A DNA stretch of 64,000 nucleotides from Nocardioides sp. dk884 (GTDB lineage: Bacteria > Actinomycetota > Actinomycetes > Propionibacteriales > Nocardioidaceae). A model generated the notes under the pieces. That model worked only from the letters and a program-made list of their open reading frames with translations, did not search any database and was not told the origin of the DNA. The DNA lies in the NCBI RefSeq assembly GCF_009557055.1, contig NZ_CP045649.1, positions 1,649,501-1,713,500 of the forward strand, read 5' to 3'. The translations under genes were made by a program, and so were the position numbers. This document shows, in pieces, positions 34,143-42,241 of this stretch (positions are counted from its first letter, which is position 1; each line of letters begins with the position of its first letter).

Positions 34143-35564
34143 GTGTCCTCGAACGCGCGAAAGATTCCTGCCGAGGTGCTGGCGCACCCTGCCGTCGTGG
34201 CCCTGATCGAGCGCGGGAAGCCGACCGGCACCCTGTCGCCCGAGGATGTTCGGCAGGCCAGTGAGGACGCCGCCGTCGAGCCGCGTCACCTCAAGGCGCT
34301 GATGGCGCACCTGAGCTCTGTGGGGATCTCCATCGACCTCGGCGCGGCCAGCAGCCGCGCCGTCGCCGCGACGAGTGCCCGCAAGACCACCACCGCCTCG
34401 GCCAAGAAGGCGACGGCGAAGAAGGCCGCCGCCAAGAAGGCCGCGCCGGCCGCGAAGGCCGCCACGGCGGCCGCGGTCGCGGCTCCGGTGATCGGCCCCG
34501 ATGGCAAGAAGATCCTGCCCGACCTGCCCGACGAGCAGTTCGAGAAGGACGTCGCCACCGACCCGACGATCAAGGAGGACGAGAAGGAAGCCGCCTTCGT
34601 CGTCTCCGACGCCGACGACGCCGGTGAGCCCGAGCAGCAGGTCATGGTCGCCGGCGCGACCGCCGACCCGGTCAAGGACTACCTCAAGCAGATCGGCAAG
34701 GTGCCCCTCCTCAACGCCGAGATGGAGGTCGAGCTCGCCAAGCGGATCGAGGCCGGTCTCTTCTCCGAGGAGAAGCTCGCGAAGGGCGGCAAGATCCGCC
34801 CCGCGCTCCAGGAGGAGCTGGAGTGGATCGCCGAGGACGGCCGCCGCGCCAAGAACCACCTCCTCGAGGCCAACCTGCGACTCGTCGTCTCGCTGGCCAA
34901 GCGCTACACCGGCCGCGGCATGCTGTTCCTGGACCTGATCCAGGAGGGCAACCTCGGTCTGATCCGCGCGGTGGAGAAGTTCGACTACACCAAGGGCTAC
35001 AAGTTCTCGACCTACGCGACGTGGTGGATCCGTCAGGCGATCACCCGCGCGATGGCCGACCAGGCCCGCACCATCCGTATCCCGGTGCACATGGTCGAGG
35101 TCATCAACAAGCTCGCCCGTGTGCAGCGCCAGATGCTCCAGGACCTGGGCCGCGAGCCCACCCCGGAGGAGCTGGCCAAGGAGCTCGACATGACCCCCGA
35201 GAAGGTCATCGAGGTCCAGAAGTACGGCCGCGAGCCCATCTCGCTGCACACCCCGCTCGGTGAGGACGGCGACTCCGAGTTCGGCGACCTGATCGAGGAC
35301 TCCGAGGCGATCGTCCCGGCCGACGCGGTCAGCTTCACGCTGCTCCAGGAGCAGCTGCACGCCGTGCTCGACACGCTGTCCGAGCGCGAGGCCGGCGTGG
35401 TCTCGATGCGTTTCGGCCTCACCGACGGCCAGCCCAAGACCCTCGACGAGATCGGCAAGGTCTACGGCGTGACCCGCGAGCGGATCCGCCAGATCGAGTC
35501 CAAGACGATGTCGAAGCTGCGCCACCCGTCGCGCTCGCAGGTCCTGCGCGACTACCTCGACTGA
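34143..35564 (+). CDS. rpoD: Principal RNA polymerase sigma factor (RpoD/SigA/HrdB)
   Basis: The housekeeping sigma-70, 473 residues. The first 100 residues include a low-complexity Lys/Ala tract ([18 protein letters not shown]), typical of actinobacterial SigA/HrdB, then an acidic stretch. Region 1.2 is [16 protein letters not shown]. Regions 2.1-2.4 run from [15 protein letters not shown] to [20 protein letters not shown]. Region 3 is [19 protein letters not shown]. Region 4.2 is [20 protein letters not shown], ending in LRDYLD. GTG 34143 is chosen because GAGAGG lies five bases upstream; GTG 34137 would place the site inside the gene. Confidence 0.97.
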   Translation: MSSNARKIPAEVLAHPAVVALIERGKPTGTLSPEDVRQASEDAAVEPRHLKALMAHLSSVGISIDLGAASSRAVAATSARKTTTASAKKATAKKAAAKKAAPAAKAATAAAVAAPVIGPDGKKILPDLPDEQFEKDVATDPTIKEDEKEAAFVVSDADDAGEPEQQVMVAGATADPVKDYLKQIGKVPLLNAEMEVELAKRIEAGLFSEEKLAKGGKIRPALQEELEWIAEDGRRAKNHLLEANLRLVVSLAKRYTGRGMLFLDLIQEGNLGLIRAVEKFDYTKGYKFSTYATWWIRQAITRAMADQARTIRIPVHMVEVINKLARVQRQMLQDLGREPTPEELAKELDMTPEKVIEVQKYGREPISLHTPLGEDGDSEFGDLIEDSEAIVPADAVSFTLLQEQLHAVLDTLSEREAGVVSMRFGLTDGQPKTLDEIGKVYGVTRERIRQIESKTMSKLRHPSRSQVLRDYLD

Positions 35565-35585
35565 CCCAGGCGCCCCGGCGCACAG

Positions 35586-35618
35586 ACGGCCCGTCCCGCA
35601 CACTGCGGGGCGGGCCGT
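35586..35618 (+). terminator. rpoD terminator
   Basis: A 14-base inverted repeat, ACGGCCCGTCCCGC against GCGGGGCGGGCCGT with one wobble pair, around a 5-base loop (ACACT), 22 bases after the stop. A T-containing but not T-rich tail follows. Confidence 0.75.
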
Positions 35619-35712
35619 TGCGCGTCGTACGGCGTCGTACGGCGGGCGCATGCCGACCCGCGAGCCGGGGGACCGGCCCAGAACATCTGTCCCCATCGGA
35701 TCGGAGAGCATC

Positions 35713-36297
35713 GTGCGCACTACTGCTGGCAGGAACACCCCGCGAGGACGTGGCCGGTGGATCGCCGCGCTCGCGGCCGGTGCCGTCTCCGCGACGGTGC
35801 TCGGGACCGCGTCGCCCGCGGCCGCCGAGCGAGGCAGCTATCCCGACCCCGCCGACGCCACCGCGTCGCTCAACGACCTGAGGCGCGTGACAGTGGCCCA
35901 CAACGACGGCGCCCTGCGCCTACGCGTCCGCGTGACCGACCTGCGCGCCACGAGCGACGGAGGATCCGCGGGCCTGACCGTCTGGGTCGACACCGATCGC
36001 GGCACGCCCGGCCCGGACCTGCGCCTCGGCACCGGTCTGCAGAGCGGGACCGACTACCAGCTGGTCCGCACCGCCGGATGGAAGCCGAGCAGCGAGGCCC
36101 TGACCTGTCCGTACTCGGTGCGGCTGCGCCCGGCCAAGGACGTGGTGGACCTGCGGATCTCCCGGCGCTGCCTGGGTGCGGCGACCGACGAGGTGCGCGT
36201 GGCGGTGCGCATGGACGATCACGACGACCCCTCGCACCCGGTGCGCGACTGGTTGGGGGCGCGGCGCTCGCTCACCCCGTGGCTCGAGCGCGGCTGA
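35713..36297 (+). CDS. Exported protein of unknown function
   Basis: A 194-residue secreted protein. After a basic n-region (RNTPRGRGRW) comes a hydrophobic core and an Ala-x-Ala site (SPAAAERG). The mature domain is beta-rich, starting with DPADATASLNDLRRVTVAHNDGALRLRVRVTDL. That pattern is reminiscent of extracellular domains that report surface strands in Nocardioides proteins, but it belongs to no family I can name. GTG 35713 follows GGAGAG. It is monocistronic between two strong terminators. Confidence 0.72.
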   Translation: MRTTAGRNTPRGRGRWIAALAAGAVSATVLGTASPAAAERGSYPDPADATASLNDLRRVTVAHNDGALRLRVRVTDLRATSDGGSAGLTVWVDTDRGTPGPDLRLGTGLQSGTDYQLVRTAGWKPSSEALTCPYSVRLRPAKDVVDLRISRRCLGAATDEVRVAVRMDDHDDPSHPVRDWLGARRSLTPWLERG

Positions 36298-36311
36298 GAG
36301 CTCGGTACGCG

Positions 36312-36350
36312 CGACGAAGGCCCCGGACATCTGGTCCGGGGCCTTCGTCG
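36312..36350. terminator. Strong bidirectional terminator
   Basis: A perfect 17-base inverted repeat, CGACGAAGGCCCCGGAC and its complement, around five bases (ATCTG). It lies between the exported-protein gene and the converging DUF7455 gene and can serve both. Confidence 0.85.
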
Positions 36351-36370
36351 AGGTGAGTGGATCTGGGTGT

Positions 36371-36598
36371 TCAGCGGTCCTCGTCGGAGGTCACCGAGGT
36401 GCCACCGAGCTTGTGGGTCTCGTCGATCACGTTGGCCGCGATCTCCTTGAGCTTGTCGCCGTGCTCGCGTGCGTGGTGAGCGCAGAACAGGAGCTCACCG
36501 CCGGTCTGGAGCTCCACGCGAAGGTAGGCCTGGGCTCCGCAACGGTCACAGCGGTCCGCTGCCGTCAGCGGAGTGCTGGGGGCAACTGCAGTGGTCAC
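36371..36598 (-). CDS. DUF7455 zinc-ribbon-like protein
   Basis: A 75-residue actinobacterial protein commonly found between the principal sigma gene and parE. TAADRCDRCGAQAYLRVEL and LLFCAHHAREH give the CxxC...CxxH set expected to bind zinc. GTG 36598 with GAGG five bases upstream gives the family-typical start VTTAVAPSTPL. In-frame ATG codons at 36616 and 36619 would add six or seven residues. Its function is not established. A link to transcription or DNA is inferred only from the zinc ribbon and the location. Confidence 0.85.
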   Translation of the reverse strand: MTTAVAPSTPLTAADRCDRCGAQAYLRVELQTGGELLFCAHHAREHGDKLKEIAANVIDETHKLGGTSVTSDEDR

Positions 36599-36984
36599 AT
36601 CGGCCTCATTTCTCATCATTCGGTGTCTTGCTCAACGTATCGGCGGGGTCCAAGATTCCCGACCGCACGTGGTGCCGGACACCTCCATCCAACCATGTGT
36701 CCGCCATCACCGCTGGGGGTCCCCCGGGGTGAGACGCCGTCGTCTCGCCCCGCAGCGGCCCCCGGCCTCCGGGCTCGCGCCCTGATAGCGGCTGGTCCGT
36801 CGATGTTCAGCTGTGCTGTGCAGGCGGCCCGGTCGAGCGACCGTCCCCCGGTGGAGGAGTGGTGCCCAACCTAGTCGTGTGACATGCCCCCGCCTCGCAG
36901 CGTGCCTGCGTCGGTGGTCGGCGTGTCGCAGGTAGATTCGGAGGAGCACGCCGTACGGATTTCTCCCAGCGCAGGAGCCCCACG
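36599..36984. other. Divergent intergenic region before parE
   Basis: This 386-base stretch has no convincing gene. It holds a strong hairpin at 36726-36751 and a candidate parE -10 box TAGATT at 36933-36938. Near its right end, an AGGAG ribosome-binding site at 36973-36977 precedes the parE reading frame. The parE frame is open from 36883 but has no ATG, GTG or TTG before 37060. Confidence 0.5.
36726..36751. terminator. Orphan hairpin in the DUF7455/parE divergent region
   Basis: An 11-base stem with one wobble pair, GGGGTGAGACG against CGTCTCGCCCC, and a 4-base loop (CCGT). Neither flanking gene ends here: one starts leftward and the other rightward. It may end an unannotated RNA or act as a leader attenuator. 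Confidence 0.45.
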
Positions 36985-39048
36985 ATCGCCGACAACACCT
37001 ACAACGCCGCCCACCTGCTGGTCCTGGAGGGCCTCGAGGCGGTCCGCAAGCGACCGGGGATGTACATCGGTTCCACCGACACCCGCGGTCTCATGCACTG
37101 CCTGTGGGAGATCATCGACAACGGCGTGGACGAGGCCCTCGGCGGCCACGCGCGCAGCGTCGAGGTCACCCTGCACCCGGACGGGTCCGCGGAGATCCAC
37201 GACGACGGGCGCGGCATCCCCACCGACAAGGAGCCCAAGACCGGGCTGCCCGGCGTCGAGGTGGTGGCGACCAAGCTGCACGCGGGCGGCAAGTTCGGTG
37301 GTGGCTCGTACGTCGCCACCGGTGGTCTGCACGGCGTCGGCCTCTCGGTGGTCAACGCGCTCTCCACGCGCATGGACATCGACGTGCAGCGCTCGCCGGC
37401 GGCGCAGGGGCTCTCGTTTCGTCGCGGCGTTCCCGGCGTCTTCGCCGCCGACGGGCCGGACGCCGACTTCGAGGCGCGCTCGGGGCTGACCCGCAAGGGC
37501 GCCCGCGTGCCGAAGGGGCGCAGCGGCACCACGATCCGGTTCTGGCCGGACCGCCAGATCTTCACCAAGGACGCCACCTGGGTCTTCGACGAGCTCGTCG
37601 CGCGTGCCCGGCAGACCTCCTTCATCGTCCCGGGCCTCGAGCTGGTCATCCGCGACCTGCGCGGCCCGGAGATGGTCGAGGAGAAGTTCCGCCACGACGG
37701 TGGCATCGCGGAGTTCGCGGAGTTCCTGGCCACCGACGAGCCGGTGACCGACGTGCTGCGCCTGCAGGGCACGGGCACCTTCACCGAGACCGTGCCGCTG
37801 CTCGACGACAAGGGGCACATGACGCCCCAGGAGGTCGAGCGCGAGCTGCAGGTCGACGTGGCGGTGCGCTGGGGCACGGGCTATGAGACCCAGCTGCGCT
37901 CCTTCGTCAACGTGATCGCCACCCCGAAGGGCGGCACACACGTGTCCGGCTTCGAGCAGGCCGCGACCCGCACCTTCAACGACGCCATGAAGGCCGCCAA
38001 GGTGCTCAAGGTCAACGACGACGACGTCACCAAGGACGACGTGCTGGAGGGTATGACGGCGGTCGTGACGGTGCGCCTCGCCGAGCCGCAGTTCGAGGGC
38101 CAGACCAAGGAGATCCTCGGTACGCCTGCGGCTCGCAGCGTGGTCCGCAAGGTGGTCGCCGCCGAGCTCAAGGAGTTCCTGACCTCCACCAAGCGCCATG
38201 AGAAGGCCCAGGCCCGGCTGGTCATGGAGAAGGTCCTCGGTGCGGCCAAGACCCGGATCGCCGCCCGCCAGCACAAGGAGACCCAACGCCGCAAGAACGC
38301 GCTGGAGTCCTCGACCCTGCCGGCCAAGCTCGCCGACTGCCGCTCCACCGACAACGACCGCACCGAACTGTTCATCGTCGAGGGAGACTCCGCCCTCGGC
38401 ACGGCCAAGCTGGCGCGTAACTCGGCGTTCCAGGCACTGCTGCCGATCCGCGGCAAGATCCTCAACGTCCAGAAGGCCTCCGTCGGCGACATGCTGAAGA
38501 ACGCCGAGTGCGCCTCGATCATCCAGGTCGTGGGAGCGGGCTCGGGGCGCAGCTTCGACCTCGACGCGCGGCGCTACGGCCGGATCATCTTCATGGCCGA
38601 CGCCGACTCCGACGGCGCCCACATCCGCTGCCTGCTGGCGACGTTGTTCTTCAAGTACATGCCCGACCTGATCCGTGAGGGCCGGGTCTACTCGGCGGTC
38701 CCGCCGCTGCACCGCATCGAGCTGTCCAACCCCAAGAAGGGGATGGACAAGTACGTCTACACCTATTCCGACGACGAGCTGCAGCGCAAGCTCGCCGAGC
38801 TGAAGAAGAAGAACGTGCGCTGGAAGGACCCGGTGCAGCGCTACAAGGGCCTGGGCGAGATGGACGCCGACCAGCTCGCGGAGACCACGATGGACCCGCG
38901 GCGCCGTACCCTGCGCCGGATCACCATCGACGACGCCGACGCCGCCACGAACGTCTTCGAGCTGCTGATGGGCTCGGAGGTCGCTCCGCGCAAGGAGTTC
39001 ATCGTGCAGGGCGCCTACGAGGTCGATGTGGAGACGCTGGACGCCTGA
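36985..39048 (+). CDS. parE: DNA topoisomerase IV subunit B, probable non-canonical start
   Basis: ATPase subunit of type IIA topoisomerase IV, which unlinks daughter chromosomes; 687 residues from ATC 36985. The conserved N-terminus HLLVLEGLEAVRKRPGMYIG begins before the first ATG (37060), so translation must start upstream. No ATG, GTG or TTG is in frame back to the stop at 36880. ATC 36985 lies seven bases after AGGAG. The GHKL ATP site (EIIDNGVDEAL, DDGRGIP, GLHGVGLSVVNAL) and TOPRIM domain (EGDSALGTAK, FMADADSDGAHI) are intact. ParE rather than GyrB is chosen because parC-like gene and DUF7455 lie nearby, as in other actinobacteria. Confidence 0.93.
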   Translation: MADNTYNAAHLLVLEGLEAVRKRPGMYIGSTDTRGLMHCLWEIIDNGVDEALGGHARSVEVTLHPDGSAEIHDDGRGIPTDKEPKTGLPGVEVVATKLHAGGKFGGGSYVATGGLHGVGLSVVNALSTRMDIDVQRSPAAQGLSFRRGVPGVFAADGPDADFEARSGLTRKGARVPKGRSGTTIRFWPDRQIFTKDATWVFDELVARARQTSFIVPGLELVIRDLRGPEMVEEKFRHDGGIAEFAEFLATDEPVTDVLRLQGTGTFTETVPLLDDKGHMTPQEVERELQVDVAVRWGTGYETQLRSFVNVIATPKGGTHVSGFEQAATRTFNDAMKAAKVLKVNDDDVTKDDVLEGMTAVVTVRLAEPQFEGQTKEILGTPAARSVVRKVVAAELKEFLTSTKRHEKAQARLVMEKVLGAAKTRIAARQHKETQRRKNALESSTLPAKLADCRSTDNDRTELFIVEGDSALGTAKLARNSAFQALLPIRGKILNVQKASVGDMLKNAECASIIQVVGAGSGRSFDLDARRYGRIIFMADADSDGAHIRCLLATLFFKYMPDLIREGRVYSAVPPLHRIELSNPKKGMDKYVYTYSDDELQRKLAELKKKNVRWKDPVQRYKGLGEMDADQLAETTMDPRRRTLRRITIDDADAATNVFELLMGSEVAPRKEFIVQGAYEVDVETLDA

Positions 39049-39080
39049 GGGTCTGGACTCGCGGGCCGGTTGCCCGCGGG

Positions 39081-39165
39081 TGCACGTAACTCAGCAATTG
39101 CTGGGAAAAGCACCGGCCGAGGGCCGTACGAGGTGCTTTTCCCAGCAATTGCGCGGTTATGTGCG
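39081..39165. repeat. Long AT-rich inverted repeat between parE and carbonic anhydrase
   Basis: Two 34-base arms (39081-39114 and 39132-39165), 29 positions complementary, the inner 21 perfectly. The inner part of each arm reads CAATTGCTGGGAAAAGCACC; the left arm also contains the palindrome CAGCAATTGCTG. The 17-base loop is GC-rich. It lies between converging genes, so it can act as a bidirectional terminator. Its length and base composition are unlike the other terminators here and suggest a repeated element. Confidence 0.75.
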
Positions 39166-39202
39166 CAACCCCGGGCCGAGCAGCCCAGGGTGCGCCGAGG
39201 GC

Positions 39203-39715
39203 TCAGACCACCCGGTCGAGCAGGCCGCTGTCCACGTCGTAGATGAAGCCGCCGATCAGGACCCGCTCGGGGATCAGCGGGTGGCTGCGGAGCTTGCGCA
39301 CGTCCATCTCCAGGGTGCGGCGCTGGTCCTCGACCACGTGGAAGCGGTGCCAGGTGGCGTCGGTGCCGGCGGACTCGGAGACGCGCGCGGCGATCTCCTC
39401 CTCGGAGTTCGAGGCCACGGCGCAGCGGGTGTGGGGGACCACGAGCACGCGCTGCACGTTGAGCAGGTGCGCGCCCAGCACGATGGCCTCGGTCGCGGCC
39501 TCGGTGACGCGGCCGCCGGGGTTGCGGAAGATCTTGGCGTCGCCCGGCTGGAGACCGAGCATCCCGAGCGGGTCGATGCGCGAGTCCATGCAGGTGACGA
39601 TGGCGATCCCGGCCTTCGCAATGCCGTCGAAACCGCTGTAGCGGAAGTCCGAGGCGAAGTCGCGGTTCGCAGCGAGCAGGTCGGCGAATTCGGTGTCGTT
39701 GTCCACGACCGGCAA
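39203..39715 (-). CDS. Beta-class carbonic anhydrase
   Basis: A 170-residue cytoplasmic zinc enzyme interconverting CO2 and bicarbonate. CMDSRIDP carries the first zinc Cys and the Asp-Arg dyad, FRNPGG the substrate region, and VVPHTRCAVAS the zinc His and second Cys. Length resembles the short Rv1284-type group. Start is uncertain: TTG 39715 gives the full N-terminus and GTG 39706 would trim three residues; neither has a clear ribosome-binding site. It shares the long inverted repeat with parE as its 3' boundary. Confidence 0.9.
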   Translation of the reverse strand: MPVVDNDTEFADLLAANRDFASDFRYSGFDGIAKAGIAIVTCMDSRIDPLGMLGLQPGDAKIFRNPGGRVTEAATEAIVLGAHLLNVQRVLVVPHTRCAVASNSEEEIAARVSESAGTDATWHRFHVVEDQRRTLEMDVRKLRSHPLIPERVLIGGFIYDVDSGLLDRVV

Positions 39716-39727
39716 GATATCGGGCGC

Positions 39728-41536
39728 TCAGCCCGCCGAGCGCAGCAGGTCGCCCGCCGGGAGCGCCCGCGTCGCTGCGCCGCGGAACAGCGCCAGCGCG
39801 AGCAGCGCCGCGACCACCGCGCACCCGGCCGCGCCGAGGAACACCGTCTGCTCCTGGGCCACGCCCGCCTCCCGCAGCAGGTCGGAGTACGCCGGGCAGC
39901 GGCTGGCGCCCTCGCAGACCTCGCGGACCCTCGGGAGGTCGCCCTGCTCGGCGTAGTACGCCCGCAGGCCGAGGGTGGTGAGCGCCGAGATGCCGACCAG
40001 CATGCCGACCATCCGCGCCACCACCACCAGCGCGCTGGCCAGCCCGTGCACGGCGTGGGCGGTGCTGGCCAGGACGGCGGCGTTGACCGGCGCCAGCGCG
40101 AGGCCGAACCCGAGCCCGGTCAGCACCAGCGGCACGTTGGCGGACAGGTGCTCGAGGGCGTCGGCGTTCCAGGTGCTCATCCACCCGAAGCCGGCCGCGG
40201 CCAGGCCCATCCCGGCGGCGGTCACGACGCCGGCGCTCACCCGGCGGGTCAGGAACCCGCCGAGGACGGCGCCGACCGGCAGAGCCACCAGGAACCGCAC
40301 CAGCACGAGCGCGGCGAGCAGCTGGGAGTCGCGGTGCACCGTCGAGCGGGCGAACAGCGGGATGTCGATCAGCGCCGCGATCAGGGCGGCGCCCACGAAG
40401 AAGCTCACGAGCACCGCCCCCCAGGCCGGTACGGCGCGCAGCGCGCCCCGCGGCACGATCGGGTCCTCGGCTCGCCGCACGTGCCACACGAAGGCGCCGG
40501 CGGCCAGGGCGGCGCCGAGGAGGTACCACAGCCCCTGCTCGGAGAAGACCTCGATCTTGGGGTCGGCGGTCGCGAAGGCGAGCACCACCCCGCCCAGCGC
40601 CGCGGACAGGAACAGTGCGCCGAGCAGGTCGGCCTCGCGGGCGCTGCGGGCCCAGCCGCGCAGGTCCACCAGCGGTCGCCGGGCGGTGAGGCAGCGCGCG
40701 GTGAGCAGCACCAGCGCCGCGACGGCGACCAGCCCGACGGGAGTCAGCCAGCGGCCTCTGCCGACGACGGGGATGAACAGCTGTCCCCACGTCAGGTCGC
40801 GCAGCAGCGGCGGCGGCAGCGTGAAGACCAGCCCGGCGCTGAGCACGAGCACCAGGGCCAGGCCCAGCCCCGGCCAGTCGAAGCGGACCCGTGGCGGGCC
40901 TGCGGCCGCGGCGCCGGACGCGGGCCCGGCGCCGCGTGCCGCGGCGCGGATGGCCAGGGCCAGCACGACACCCACGAGCAGGTTGACCGCGAAGATCACC
41001 CGCCAGTCGTCGGCCAGCGCCATCACGACGGCGCCGAACAGCGGGCCCAGCACGCTGCCGATCTCCTGCACGGCCGAGACGACGCCGAGCGGCACCCCGC
41101 GCCGGTGGGCGGGGTAGAGGTCGGCGACCAGGGCCAGCGTCGCGGGCACCAGCCCGCCGCCGCCGACGCCCTGGAGGAACCGCCCGCCGACCATCGAGGT
41201 CATGTCGTAGGCGAAGGTCGTGATCAGCGAGCCGACCGCGAACAGCACCAGCGCGGCGAGGAGCACCGGGACCCGCCCGCGCAGGTCCGCGATGCGCCCG
41301 ATCAGCGGCAGCATCGCGACGTACCCGAGCAGGAAGCCCGAGACGATCGGCGCCGAGCGCTGGAGCTCCTCCGGTGAGATGCCGACCGACCCGCTCATCT
41401 CCGGCAGCACCAGCACCACGACATAGGTGTCGGCCGCCGCGAAGGCCACCGCGACCGAGGCCAGGGCCAGCAGCAGACGCGGGCGGGTCAGCACCCGGCG
41501 CTCCGGGTCGCCGGGCGCCGCCGGTGCCGCGCTCAC
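39728..41536 (-). CDS. MFS transporter, P55/Rv1410c-like lipid exporter
   Basis: A 602-residue 14-TM major facilitator. The first helix ADTYVVVLVLPEM carries the Asp conserved in P55, and LLGYVAMLPLIGRIADLRGRVPVLL is the family motif A region. GGRFLQGVGGGGLVPATLALVADLYP and ALVVVARMVGMLVGISALTTLG also match P55. With the LprG partner it is known in mycobacteria to export triacylglycerides and lipoglycans. GTG 41536 overlaps the lprG stop as GTGA. A loop of about 60 residues in the centre is Ala/Gly-rich. Confidence 0.88.
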   Translation of the reverse strand: MSAAPAAPGDPERRVLTRPRLLLALASVAVAFAAADTYVVVLVLPEMSGSVGISPEELQRSAPIVSGFLLGYVAMLPLIGRIADLRGRVPVLLAALVLFAVGSLITTFAYDMTSMVGGRFLQGVGGGGLVPATLALVADLYPAHRRGVPLGVVSAVQEIGSVLGPLFGAVVMALADDWRVIFAVNLLVGVVLALAIRAAARGAGPASGAAAAGPPRVRFDWPGLGLALVLVLSAGLVFTLPPPLLRDLTWGQLFIPVVGRGRWLTPVGLVAVAALVLLTARCLTARRPLVDLRGWARSAREADLLGALFLSAALGGVVLAFATADPKIEVFSEQGLWYLLGAALAAGAFVWHVRRAEDPIVPRGALRAVPAWGAVLVSFFVGAALIAALIDIPLFARSTVHRDSQLLAALVLVRFLVALPVGAVLGGFLTRRVSAGVVTAAGMGLAAAGFGWMSTWNADALEHLSANVPLVLTGLGFGLALAPVNAAVLASTAHAVHGLASALVVVARMVGMLVGISALTTLGLRAYYAEQGDLPRVREVCEGASRCPAYSDLLREAGVAQEQTVFLGAAGCAVVAALLALALFRGAATRALPAGDLLRSAG

Positions 41537-42237
41537 GGGGCCGTGATGTCCTGGCTGGTGCCGTAGTCGCTGAACCCGATCGTGTAGGTCATCGACTCGG
41601 AGTCGGGGTAGAACACCCCGGTCAGCACGACCTCGCGCAGCTCGCCGTCGTCGGAGACGGTGTACGCCGCGTCGAAGTCGCCCGACGCGGTCGGGATGAT
41701 GTTCTCGACCGCGGAGCCGGGCACGGTGCCGGTGTACTCGGTCAGCACGTCGCGGTTGTCGGTGCCGCCGCGGACCTGCTCGCCCTGCTCGAGGTCGGTG
41801 GTGGCGGGCAGCAGTGAGGAGAAGCCCGCCTCGGGGCTCATCAGCTGCGCCGGGTCGGGCGCGCCGAACTCCCCGGGATCGATGTCGGACCAGCCGGTGC
41901 TCAGCGGGAGCTGGGCGTAGACGACGTCGTCGACGGCGACGACCGGCACGTCCGGCTCGAAGCCGGAGTAGCGGACCTTGATGGTCCCCTCGAAGGCCGG
42001 GGCGCGGGTGCCCACGCCGTCGGCGCCGATCAGGCCCTCGAGGCCCTCGGGCAGGTCGTCGGTGTGCAGGGTGATCCGCACCCCGCTGGTCTCGTCGAAG
42101 GTCGTCTTGGCCTCGGCCAGGACGTCCTCGGGCGTCTCGGAGCCGTCCCCGGACCCGTCGTCGCCGGAGCACGCGCTCGCGGTCAGGGCCAGGGTCAGCG
42201 CGGCGACAGCGGCGCGCGCGGGGAGGGATCGGCGCAT
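41533..42237 (-). CDS. lprG: LppX/LprAFG-family lipoprotein LprG
   Basis: A 234-residue lipoprotein. The signal ends in the lipobox TASAC. The mature domain shows the LppX/LprG fold pattern: EDVLAEAKTTFDETSGVRITLHTDDLPEGL at the start and a series of strands ending in YTIGFSDYGTSQDITAP. In mycobacteria LprG carries acylated glycolipids for the paired MFS exporter. It starts five bases after the parC stop and is GTGA-coupled to the MFS gene, so parC, lprG and p55 read as one unit. Confidence 0.9.
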   Translation of the reverse strand: MRRSLPARAAVAALTLALTASACSGDDGSGDGSETPEDVLAEAKTTFDETSGVRITLHTDDLPEGLEGLIGADGVGTRAPAFEGTIKVRYSGFEPDVPVVAVDDVVYAQLPLSTGWSDIDPGEFGAPDPAQLMSPEAGFSSLLPATTDLEQGEQVRGGTDNRDVLTEYTGTVPGSAVENIIPTASGDFDAAYTVSDDGELREVVLTGVFYPDSESMTYTIGFSDYGTSQDITAP

Positions 42238-42241
42238 GCGC

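Noticed and set aside
34370..34500. Lys/Ala repeats in rpoD considered as a histone-like insertion
   Set aside because: A Lys/Ala-rich N-terminus is normal for actinobacterial principal sigma factors.
39081..39165. Considered as a CRISPR fragment or phage attachment site
   Set aside because: Only two inverted arms exist with no spacer series, and no tRNA or integrase is nearby.
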